From NCBI RefSeq assembly GCF_011189575.1, contig NZ_PUJW01000001.1:310001-374000 (forward strand): a stretch of 64,000 nt of DNA, in the 5' to 3' direction. This document shows positions 10,072-16,946 of the stretch, piece by piece. Origin of the DNA: Photorhabdus cinerea. GTDB lineage: Bacteria > Pseudomonadota > Gammaproteobacteria > Enterobacterales > Enterobacteriaceae. The notes beneath the pieces are model-generated. The model did no database searches and was not told the DNA's origin. It saw only the letters and a program-made list of their open reading frames with translations. The stretch's first letter is position 1. Every line of letters starts with the position of its first letter. A program made the translations under genes and the position numbers.

Positions 10072-10090
10072 GATAATGATAACGATTTAT
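10072..10090. promoter_or_regulatory. Candidate Fur box
   Basis: GATAATGATAACGATTTAT matches the 19-bp Fur consensus at 14 positions. It lies upstream of the minus-strand iron-type binding-protein gene, which would be derepressed under iron limitation. Confidence 0.65.
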
Positions 10091-10243
10091 ATTAATCAAA
10101 TAGTTTTAGTGGCTCTGGTAAATAATATTTTTATTTTTCACAATTTTTAATTGATAACAATGAGTTAAGTGGTGATTGCTATCTGAAATCCCTATATTTG
10201 AGGATTTAAAGGTCAAAAACCTGTCAAAGTCAGCAGCGGGTAT

Positions 10244-10726
10244 GGTTGAACAACCGGAATATGGTAGTCTTAAAGGTGTTAACTGAAGAAAAGCTGGCTA
10301 CGCTGGTTCCTGATATTAGCTGTTATTAGCTGTCAGACAGTCATGACGTGTGGGCCTGCGCCTTATATGAAAAATGCTCGTGAATTTTGCTATGGTCTTG
10401 GTGTGGCAGAAAATCGCTTTTTTATGTAGCGATTTTCAACAGAGCCAGAACAACCTGAAGATAAGAGTCATTTAACTATGACTTTGAACCGGTCATTTTC
10501 TAGGTTTAAAGTACCGGTAGGAATAACTTTGCTAGCAGCAATGGAAAATAGCTATATTCCGGTGATGGCCGCATGCCGGGCGGGTGTTTGTGGCAATTGT
10601 AAGACTCGGGTTATCCGTGGTGCATATACAACCGGCAGTACAATGACATTAACGGCTAATGAAATAGCAAACGGTTATGTTCTGGCATGCAGTTGCCAAT
10701 TGCGGAGAGATATTGTTCTGGAATAG
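10244..10726 (+). pseudogene. hcr: hcr pseudogene, 3' remnant (NADH oxidoreductase of hybrid-cluster protein)
   Basis: This is the last third of Hcr, the FAD/2Fe-2S reductase that feeds the hybrid-cluster protein Hcp in nitric-oxide and anaerobic metabolism. Matching stretches are TEEKLATLVPDIS, then TVMTCGPAPYM, then the complete C-terminal plant-type ferredoxin domain with its cluster motif (CRAGVCGNCKTRV) and C-terminal YVLACSCQ. Two lesions are visible. A perfect tandem duplication of TATTAGCTGT (10314-10323 and 10324-10333) shifts the frame; removing one copy restores PDISCQTVMTCGPAP. An in-frame TAG follows FFM near 10425. The FAD- and NAD-binding parts upstream are gone and there is no hcp gene. 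An ATG-started 82-codon frame (10478-10726) could still encode the ferredoxin domain alone. Confidence 0.88.
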
Positions 10727-10743
10727 AGTAAAAAATTTCATTT

Positions 10744-10870
10744 TATACCCTATGGATTTCAAGATGTGTCGCGACGGCAAGGGAGCGAATCCCCGGGAGC
10801 ATAGATAACTCTGTGACCGGGGTGAGTGAGTGCAGCCAACAAAGAGGCAACTTGAAAGATAACGGGTATA
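10744..10870 (+). repeat. ERIC element, copy 1 (127 bp)
   Basis: Imperfect palindrome beginning TATACCC and ending GGGTATA, with the ERIC core GCGAATCCCCGGGAGC and GACCGGGGTGAGTGAG. It lies between the hcr relic and the lipoprotein gene and has the full 127-bp length. Confidence 0.92.
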
Positions 10871-10881
10871 TTCCTATTCTT

Positions 10882-10908
10882 GGCTAATTTGGCTAATTTG
10901 GCTAATTA
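10882..10908 (+). repeat. Three tandem copies of a 9-bp unit
   Basis: GGCTAATTT is repeated twice and followed by a third copy differing in its last base. It lies just after the ERIC and 65 bases before the lipoprotein start. Confidence 0.8.
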
Positions 10909-10972
10909 TAAACGGTTTATTGTTTTTACTTCTGTTATTATTCCCTTGTTTAATATTCTTCGGGGGACGAGT

Positions 10973-11305
10973 ATGAAAAAATTGTTAGCAATTTGTTTGT
11001 TGGGATTTGTATTAGCTGGCTGTGATAACCAACCTAAAATTGATGCTTCTAATGAAATTGCTCTGAAAACATCCATTGATAAGATAAGGGATGTGCTACC
11101 AGATGATAAAAGAGCTCAGTTTGATGAATCAATTCAGGTAGCTATGTTTAATAGCATCGATTTCAATGAACTGGTTAAATCAGGTGTTAATAGCGATATA
11201 AAAGAATTAAAACAAAAGTTTTATAAGTCACTGGATGGTAAAACAGCTGACCAACTGATTGCTGAGGCTGAAAAAATTAAAGCTAAGAAATCAGAAAATG
11301 AGTAG
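10973..11305 (+). CDS. Small lipoprotein (DUF6694-like)
   Basis: A 110-residue predicted lipoprotein. The signal peptide MKKLLAICLLGFVLAGC carries a clear lipobox (LAGC, lipidated Cys17), followed by a charged helical domain of about 90 residues with no catalytic motif. It resembles short enterobacterial lipoproteins of the DUF6694 type; that assignment is from memory of the family pattern and the function is unknown. The open frame extends back to 10880, but ATG 10973 has GGGGGA upstream and starts the signal peptide exactly. A terminator follows. Confidence 0.82.
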   Translation: MKKLLAICLLGFVLAGCDNQPKIDASNEIALKTSIDKIRDVLPDDKRAQFDESIQVAMFNSIDFNELVKSGVNSDIKELKQKFYKSLDGKTADQLIAEAEKIKAKKSENE

Positions 11306-11328
11306 TATCTTCGTAGGATTATTTGCAT

Positions 11329-11364
11329 TAAACGGTATGAGATAGAAATCTATGCCGTTTTTTT
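11329..11364 (+). terminator. Terminator after the small lipoprotein gene
   Basis: AAACGGTAT pairs with ATGCCGTTT (one G-T pair) around a loop and is followed by a run of T. Confidence 0.8.
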
Positions 11365-11412
11365 ATTATCATTAGTAATTTAAACAGAATTTAAACAAGT
11401 TATTTTATAATT

Positions 11413-11440
11413 TTGAATTATTATAAATTTTGTTTATAAT
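11413..11440 (+). promoter_or_regulatory. Likely sigma-70 promoter of the mgtE transcript
   Basis: TTGAAT at 11413 and a perfect TATAAT at 11435 are separated by 16 bases. Transcription would start just before the M-box RNA. Confidence 0.65.
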
Positions 11441-11455
11441 GCAAGCCGCATTTTA

Positions 11456-11619
11456 AGTGCAGTATCTCGTTAGGCGAGGCTCCTATACAAACACAGGTTG
11501 CTGATCTGACGACGTCGAGAGACGCCCAAGATTAGGACAGGATATATCGAACCAAGGTATATCCCCATGTAACTTCCTGATAAATCAGGATACGTTGTAT
11601 AGTGCTAAAACTGAGACGT
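11456..11619 (+). ncRNA. M-box (ykoK) magnesium riboswitch upstream of mgtE
   Basis: The 5' leader carries the hallmarks of the M-box aptamer in the expected order: CGTTAGGCGAGGCTCCTAT at 11468, GAGACGCC near 11520, ACAGGATATATCGAACCAAGG, and the closing segment TATAGTGCTAAAACTGAGACG near 11598. M-box RNAs sense Mg2+ and lower expression of Mg2+ importers when the ion is plentiful, which fits the MgtE transporter gene downstream. An RBS-masking hairpin follows (separate entry). Confidence 0.88.
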
Positions 11620-11654
11620 GGAGATAGCTGTTGCATTCTCTCATCTGGTTTCGC

Positions 11655-11695
11655 CCCTATGTGAGTGCTGTTTGAAGTTCACAACAGTAATAGGG
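11655..11695 (+). promoter_or_regulatory. Hairpin that pairs with the mgtE ribosome-binding site
   Basis: CCCTAT (11655-11660) pairs with ATAGGG (11690-11695), which contains the mgtE Shine-Dalgarno bases. Inside it CTGTT pairs with AACAG. The stem would hide the ribosome-binding site about 10 bases before ATG 11705, so it is a candidate expression platform for the M-box. Confidence 0.55.
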
Positions 11696-11704
11696 ACCAA
11701 CATC

Positions 11705-12778
11705 ATGAAAGTTACATCCCATGAAAAAATGGATCTATTAGCTATTGCTAGTAACCATTCCATTAATGAAAAAAATGTTGATCAGCAGCAGAAGCATCAA
11801 TTGAAACATGAAGATGCAACTATCAGTGCATATATGAGTCAATGTTTTATTTCTGTATCCGTTGCTGATTCTGTTTTATCGGCAAAAGGTAATCTGATTA
11901 ATCAACTTGAGGGAGAACAGATCCCGACGTATTTATATGTCATTGATGATGAAGGTTATCTGAATGGCATATTGCCGGTGAAGGTGTTATTAACCGTAGC
12001 CGATGATTTATTTGTGTCAGATATTATGAGGCAAAGCTACTTTTCTGTATCACCGGAGCAGCCGCGTCATGATGTTTATAGTCTGATAAATCACAGCGGT
12101 ATGGATAGTGTTCCGGTCATTCATTTTGGCAAATTAGTTGGCGTGCTACGACCGCAGGATATTGCTGAACTGATAGAAGATGAAAATACGTTGGATGCTC
12201 ATTTACAGGGGGCAACTTTACCTCTGGACCAGCCTTATCTGAGTACCAGCCCAATAACATTATGGCGTAAGCGTGTCGGTTGGTTATTGCTGCTATTTGT
12301 TGCAGAAGCCTATACCGGAGCTGTGCTTAAAGCATTTGAAGATCAATTAGAAGCGGCAATTTCTCTGGCGTTTTTCATCCCGTTATTAATAGGAACGGGG
12401 GGTAACAGTGGAACGCAAATTACCTCAACGTTGGTCCGGGCAATGGCATTGGGGGAAGTGAGTTTGCGTAATCTGTGGGCGGTGTTACGTAAAGAGGTTT
12501 CCACTTCATTTTTAGTGGCGATAACGATAGGTTTTGCTGCCCTTATCCGTGCTTGGGTATTAGGTGTCGGTATTGAAGTGACGATTGTTGTTAGTTTGAC
12601 CATCATTGCAATTACCGTCTGGAGTGCCATTGTTTCTTCCATTATTCCGATGGTATTGAAAAGGATTTCTATTGATCCGGCTGTGGTATCTGCCCCTTTT
12701 ATTGCCACGCTTATTGATGGTACTGGTTTGATTATCTATTTTGAAATAGCTAAATCAGTGATGACAGAGCTCGTTTAA
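11705..12778 (+). CDS. mgtE: MgtE-family magnesium transporter (short form)
   Basis: Inner-membrane Mg2+ channel or transporter. Residues about 40-160 form a CBS pair (VADSVLSAKG, then VSDIMRQSYFSV and DSVPVIHFGKLVGVL). Five membrane helices follow from about 185, with the family motifs PLLIGTGGNSGTQ and DPAVVSAPFIATLIDGTGL. At 357 residues it is about 90 shorter than the classical 450-residue MgtE because the N-terminal superhelical domain is missing or reduced. ATG 11705 (AGGGA upstream) is chosen; the frame is open further back, but that part is riboswitch sequence. Regulation by Mg2+ through the M-box is expected. Confidence 0.92.
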   Translation: MKVTSHEKMDLLAIASNHSINEKNVDQQQKHQLKHEDATISAYMSQCFISVSVADSVLSAKGNLINQLEGEQIPTYLYVIDDEGYLNGILPVKVLLTVADDLFVSDIMRQSYFSVSPEQPRHDVYSLINHSGMDSVPVIHFGKLVGVLRPQDIAELIEDENTLDAHLQGATLPLDQPYLSTSPITLWRKRVGWLLLLFVAEAYTGAVLKAFEDQLEAAISLAFFIPLLIGTGGNSGTQITSTLVRAMALGEVSLRNLWAVLRKEVSTSFLVAITIGFAALIRAWVLGVGIEVTIVVSLTIIAITVWSAIVSSIIPMVLKRISIDPAVVSAPFIATLIDGTGLIIYFEIAKSVMTELV

Positions 12779-12787
12779 AATTATCAA

Positions 12788-12816
12788 TAAGGTGCCCATA
12801 TTAATTGGGTATCTTA
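12788..12816 (+). terminator. Weak hairpin after mgtE
   Basis: AAGGTGCCCA pairs with TGGGTATCTT (two G-T pairs) 10 bases after the mgtE stop. The T-run is poor, so termination is only probable. Confidence 0.5.
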
Positions 12817-12900
12817 TTGACTGGATAAGAGCTTATTTTATATATCCATCTGTAATATTGATTGAAATTTTTTGGCTTTCTGTTAATGAAATTGGATAAT

Positions 12901-12982
12901 ATTTTTATATTTTTATATTTTTATATTTTTATATTTTTATATTTTTATATTTTTATATTTTTATATTTTTATATTTTTATAT
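12901..12982 (+). repeat. Octanucleotide tandem repeat, about 10 copies
   Basis: The unit ATTTTTAT is repeated head to tail without interruption for 82 bases (about 10.25 copies). It is intergenic, between mgtE and the LRR gene, and is a candidate for slipped-strand length change. Confidence 0.95.
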
Positions 12983-13150
12983 GGCGTACTCAATACTAAG
13001 ATGGTAACTTAGGTTATAATAAGGTTATGTTAATATTGAATATGATAACTATTCTATTAGACTATCTTAATAAAGAAATAGGATTTTGTATTAAGTATGG
13101 TAAAATTGAACCCGCAATTCTATTGGTATTGAAAAAGAATATCTTGTTGT

Positions 13151-13331
13151 TAAATAAGATAGCGTTATACGTTACATACCACATAGTTCTATTCAACAAA
13201 TTATCGAATCTAAGAAACAGGAGAATAAATTGGTTAAAGAGAAGGTATTTTCCGTTGATTATCATGGTTATTCCTTTACAAAATATTCTTATCAGTTAGT
13301 AAGGAGGTTTGAGTGTTTCATCAGAATGTAA
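13151..13331 (+). pseudogene. Degraded reading frame upstream of the LRR gene
   Basis: Reading forward in one frame gives a protein-like, charged sequence with one internal TAA: IEKEYLVVK, stop, DSVIRYIPHSSIQQIIESKK, then a tail ending SYQLVRRFECFIRM. It ends by overlapping the GTG start of the LRR gene. There is no start codon after the stop and I recognise no family. Its composition looks coding, unlike the 90-codon ATG frame that overlaps it in another phase. It is best read as the 3' end of a broken gene once coupled to the LRR gene. Confidence 0.45.
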
Positions 13332-14203
13332 TTTCTATTGACCGAGATGAAGGTGAGTATCTCAATAAAGACTCTCAACAGATTGATGTCGTTGAAGAAG
13401 ATCTTCTTATAGGAGATTCTTTATCTTTTGTGAGTTTTTATAATAATAACCTTACTGATTTCCCTAAGTTGCTTTGTAATCATAAGAAATTAAAGATACT
13501 TAATTTATCATGTAATTATATTAATAATTTGCCTAAAGAAATTGCAAATTTATCTAAATTAGAAATGCTCGATCTTGGGCATAATAAGATCTCTAAATTG
13601 CCTTATGAGATGGGAGAGCTTGCATTATTAAAATATTTATATATAAGTGATAATCAGCTATTTTCTATACCTGACTCATTTCGTGATTTACAGGAACTAA
13701 TTTATCTAAATTTAACTGATAATAAACTCAATGTCATTCCTTTATCAATTTTTTCCATGAATTCATTAGTTGAGCTTCGCCTTTATAATAATCGTATAGT
13801 TAATATTCCTCCTAATATAGAAAAATTAAATTTATTGCGTGAATTTCATTTGATGAATAATTTAATTTCTGTAATTCCGGATGAGATTTCTAAATTAGAG
13901 AACTTATCTGTATTAAATTTGTCAAATAATTTAATAAAGCAGCTCCCTATAGATATTGGAAGTTTAAAATCTTTAACGGAATTGAATTTGAGATTTAATA
14001 AGCTCTCTTTTTTACCTGATTCTATTTCCGGATTAAATAATTTGATTAGTTTAGACTTGCGTGCTAATAATTTGACTTCTTTACCATTTGATATAGTTAA
14101 TATGAAGAGTCTAAAAAGAATTGATTTAAGATGGAATAAGTTTTCAAAGATATCTGATGAAATAAATATCCTTAGAGAAAAAGGCTGTCTTGTTCATATT
14201 TAG
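13313..14203 (+). CDS. Leucine-rich-repeat protein
   Basis: A 296-residue protein with no signal peptide. After about 38 lead residues it consists of roughly 11 tandem 23-residue repeats on the pattern LxxLxLxxNxLxxLPxxIxxLxx (for example LKILNLSCNYINNLP and LTELNLRFNKLSFLP), ending in a short cap. This is the solenoid type used for protein binding; no catalytic domain such as an E3 ligase is attached. The start is GTG 13313 with a perfect GGAGG 5 bases upstream. The gene is strongly AT-rich, with many TTA/ATA/AAT codons unlike its neighbours, which suggests acquisition. The partner is unknown. Confidence 0.82.
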   Translation: MFHQNVISIDRDEGEYLNKDSQQIDVVEEDLLIGDSLSFVSFYNNNLTDFPKLLCNHKKLKILNLSCNYINNLPKEIANLSKLEMLDLGHNKISKLPYEMGELALLKYLYISDNQLFSIPDSFRDLQELIYLNLTDNKLNVIPLSIFSMNSLVELRLYNNRIVNIPPNIEKLNLLREFHLMNNLISVIPDEISKLENLSVLNLSNNLIKQLPIDIGSLKSLTELNLRFNKLSFLPDSISGLNNLISLDLRANNLTSLPFDIVNMKSLKRIDLRWNKFSKISDEINILREKGCLVHI

Positions 14204-14498
14204 TATAATTTAATAGGTACACGGATGTATAAAATTAATACAATGCCATACATTACGACAACTGAAAGTTTTCACTATCTTAATGCAAATCTTTTTTCTC
14301 TTTCATTATATATGAAAAAGGTAATGTACTGATGATCCAAAGTTTTTGGTTACTATGAGAAACCGCTTGGAATTATATATTTGATTATTGTTTGTTTTTA
14401 ATATTTATTTAAAGTTATTTATGAAAAAATAAGTAATATAGATAATTACCTCTTAATATAAATGTTTTCCGATTATTCTTTGTTTTCAATTGGTTTTA
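14204..14498. other. 295-base AT-rich gap with nothing assigned
   Basis: It lies between the convergent LRR and sprT genes. Only very short frames occur and no strong terminator was found. Confidence 0.4.
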
Positions 14499-14996
14499 TT
14501 ATTTAAAAATAAGTTTCTCACCACATTTTCGACAGATATAATTACTTTCTCCCAGTAAGATTTTATTATGGCGACGTAGGGTTAGTACATGTTGCTGGCA
14601 GTTACAGTAATAAGTAAAAGTTTTACTGCGCACTGAATCGATTTCAAATTTGTGTGTACGGTTGGCCGGAACGTCCAGAACTTCTTCCATCATCCAACGC
14701 CACTGTTTGCCATGTGGAGGCACTTTCCCAAAGTAACGATAAACCAGTAGATGTGCCAGTTCATGAGGTACAACTTCATCAATAAAAGTTTGTCGGTTTT
14801 CAATCAATAGCACTGAATTAAGGCGGATTTCCCAACTCTGTATGTAAGCGCTGCCGGCAGTGGTTCCTCGCTGGCGGTAATTTATTGTAGGTTCGGGAAA
14901 ATCACGCTTAAGATGCAAATTTGCCTGTTGCAGCTTTTGCCGCAAGGTTTGCATAACAGCTTGTTGTAACGCGATTGGAACTCTAACTGATTTCAT
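14499..14996 (-). CDS. sprT: SprT family zinc-dependent protease-like protein
   Basis: SprT-like protein with the zincin motif HELAH at residues 78-82 and a C-terminal zinc ribbon with paired cysteines (CNC near 133, CRKC near 156). Length is 165 aa, as in E. coli. SprT-domain proteins are thought to act on DNA-bound or damaged proteins, but the role in enterobacteria is little known. The position next to metK and speA matches the E. coli map, which supports orthology. Confidence 0.9.
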   Translation of the reverse strand: MKSVRVPIALQQAVMQTLRQKLQQANLHLKRDFPEPTINYRQRGTTAGSAYIQSWEIRLNSVLLIENRQTFIDEVVPHELAHLLVYRYFGKVPPHGKQWRWMMEEVLDVPANRTHKFEIDSVRSKTFTYYCNCQQHVLTLRRHNKILLGESNYICRKCGEKLIFK

Positions 14997-15146
14997 GTGT
15001 TGAAAATGAAGTAAGTGAGATAGGTGGATATTGGTTAGAAATTCTTAAACACTCGCTAACGATAATAATAATTTCATGATTTTTTCAATCGTCAGCTAAT
15101 GTTAAGGAAAACCCAGTTCAGTTTATCCAAACCGGGTTTTTTGCTT

Positions 15147-16319
15147 TTATATATTGATAGCTGACAGTTTAAGACCAGCCGCTTCACGTAGGATTTCTGC
15201 TTTATCAGTTGCTTCCCATGGGAATTGTGGACGACCAAAATGGCCATAGGCAGCGGTATCACGATAGATTGGGTGTAACAGATCCAACATTTGAATCAGG
15301 CCATGAGGACGCAGGTCGAAGAATTCACGTACCAGTAGAGTCAAAGTTGCTGTTGGCACTTTTTCAGTACCGAATGTTTCCACCATAATGGAAGTTGGCT
15401 CTGCAACGCCGATAGCGTAGGAAACCTGAATTTCACAACGATCAGCTAAGCCAGCAGCCACAATATTCTTTGCTACATAACGTGCAGCGTAAGCGGCTGA
15501 ACGGTCAACTTTGGATGGATCTTTACCAGAGAATGCACCACCACCGTGACGAGCCATACCACCGTAAGTATCTACAATGATTTTACGACCTGTTAGACCG
15601 CAGTCACCCATTGGGCCACCAATTACAAAACGGCCAGTTGGGTTGATGAAGTATTTGGTTGTTGGATTTAACCATTCAGAAGGTAGAATCGGCTTGATGA
15701 TTTCTTCCATTACCGCTTCTTGCAGATCTTTTTGGTTAATGTCTTCAGAATGCTGTGTTGAAAGTACAACTGCGTCAACGCCGACAATGTTGCCGTTACT
15801 GTATTGGAATGTTACCTGGCTTTTTGCATCTGGACGTAGCCACGGTAGTACACCATTTTTTCGAACTTCCGCTTGACGCTGGACCAGACGGTGTGCATAG
15901 GTGATAGGTGCAGGCATCAGTACATCAGTTTCATTGGTTGCATAACCAAACATTAGCCCTTGGTCGCCAGCACCTTGTTGTAGAGGATCTTTGCGGTCAA
16001 CGCCTTGATTAATATCTGGTGATTGTTTGCCAATGGCACTTAATACTGCACATGAGTTTGCATCAAAACCCATTTCAGAATTGACATAACCAATCTCTCG
16101 AACTGTTTGCCGCGTAATTTCTTCAATATCAACCCAAGCACTGGTAGTGATTTCACCACCAACCATAACCATGCCGGTTTTAACATAGGTTTCGCATGCG
16201 ACACGAGCTTTTGGATCTTGTTCCAGAATAGCATCGAGAACAGCATCAGAAATTTGGTCTGCGATTTTATCAGGATGCCCTTCAGAAACAGATTCAGAGG
16301 TGAAAAGGTATGTGGTCAT
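15147..16319 (-). CDS. metK: S-adenosylmethionine synthetase
   Basis: MetK makes S-adenosylmethionine from methionine and ATP in the cytosol, supplying methylation and, through decarboxylation, spermidine synthesis. The 390-residue protein has the family signatures GAGDQGLMFGYA near residue 115 and GGGAFSGKDPSKVDRS near 260, and the ATP-site SESVSEGHPDKIADQ at the N-terminus. It is a few residues longer at the C-terminus than E. coli MetK (384). It is monocistronic and divergent from speA. A MetJ-like operator is suspected upstream. Confidence 0.97.
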   Translation of the reverse strand: MTTYLFTSESVSEGHPDKIADQISDAVLDAILEQDPKARVACETYVKTGMVMVGGEITTSAWVDIEEITRQTVREIGYVNSEMGFDANSCAVLSAIGKQSPDINQGVDRKDPLQQGAGDQGLMFGYATNETDVLMPAPITYAHRLVQRQAEVRKNGVLPWLRPDAKSQVTFQYSNGNIVGVDAVVLSTQHSEDINQKDLQEAVMEEIIKPILPSEWLNPTTKYFINPTGRFVIGGPMGDCGLTGRKIIVDTYGGMARHGGGAFSGKDPSKVDRSAAYAARYVAKNIVAAGLADRCEIQVSYAIGVAEPTSIMVETFGTEKVPTATLTLLVREFFDLRPHGLIQMLDLLHPIYRDTAAYGHFGRPQFPWEATDKAEILREAAGLKLSAINI

Positions 16320-16361
16320 TATATTACGTTACCTTAAAATATAATTTCAGTTTGGGAATGA

Positions 16362-16387
16362 TGGATGGATTAACATCTAGATGGCTA
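16362..16387 (-). promoter_or_regulatory. Possible MetJ operator (met boxes) of metK
   Basis: On the minus strand AGCCATCT, AGATGTTA and ATCCATCC lie end to end, each a partial match to the met box AGACGTCT, about 45 bases upstream of metK. The matches are moderate (about 5 of 8 bases), so the call is tentative. Confidence 0.35.
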
Positions 16388-16642
16388 TTTTAGGGTAATT
16401 ACTATCCGTGTTCCAGATTTTTTTAGTTATAAGTGGTAATTTTCATCTGGTGACAAATAATTTCTTTGTTTATATGTCAGTTTTATTCAATTTCATTTTG
16501 CAATTTTGTGTGATTGCGAGTATAAACAGCGGCCGTAGTTGAATTATTTGTGCTACAGACTTGCAGAAAGCTAAATAGCTTCTGTTTCTCAATCGAGAAA
16601 ATGGCTCTTTAAGTATGAGCCATGTGTGGGGGTGAATGGGTA
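16388..16642. other. Divergent metK/speA control region
   Basis: About 255 bases of mixed composition between the metK operator and the speA leader frame. It should contain both promoters; no convincing consensus pair was found by eye. Confidence 0.4.
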
Positions 16643-16798
16643 ATGATCCATTATCTGCTGATTGCTAATGGCCAACAGCCACACTTGTCGGATTTGTCCG
16701 CATCTTTTTCCTTTCTTTTCAATATGTCTTTAATTCGATGTTATCCGTTGTCAGCAAATAGGCCGGATATGTCGGACAGACGTATTGTCGCTCGGTAA
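16643..16798 (+). CDS. Candidate leader peptide upstream of speA (51 aa)
   Basis: A short frame beginning MIHYLLIANGQQPHLSDL and ending SDRRIVAR lies 148 bases before speA in the same direction. GGGGGTGA about 8 bases upstream could serve as ribosome-binding site. It is not similar to E. coli YqgB, which occupies the comparable place. Small inverted repeats (CGGATTTGTCCG; CCGGATATGTCGG) lie within it. A role in arginine or polyamine control of speA is only inferred from position and the Arg-rich end. Confidence 0.4.
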   Translation: MIHYLLIANGQQPHLSDLSASFSFLFNMSLIRCYPLSANRPDMSDRRIVAR

Positions 16799-16946
16799 TT
16801 TTGTCATTGTTTAGTAGTAACTAAACGCTTTTTAAACCTGAGAGCATGCTGTTCCCTGATATTTCTTAACACGCAAGATATGGCGTCTTGAGTTATTTAT
16901 TAATTACAGGCGAAGGCGAAACTCTAACTCCATTAAGGAGACTGCC

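Noticed and set aside
10864..10908. CRISPR-like short repeats
   Set aside because: Only three contiguous 9-bp units with no spacers; a simple tandem repeat.
13027..13299. 90-codon plus-strand frame and the 67-codon antisense frame over the same bases
   Set aside because: Low-complexity Leu/Ile/Asn/Lys content without a ribosome-binding site; a different frame over the same bases looks more like real protein.
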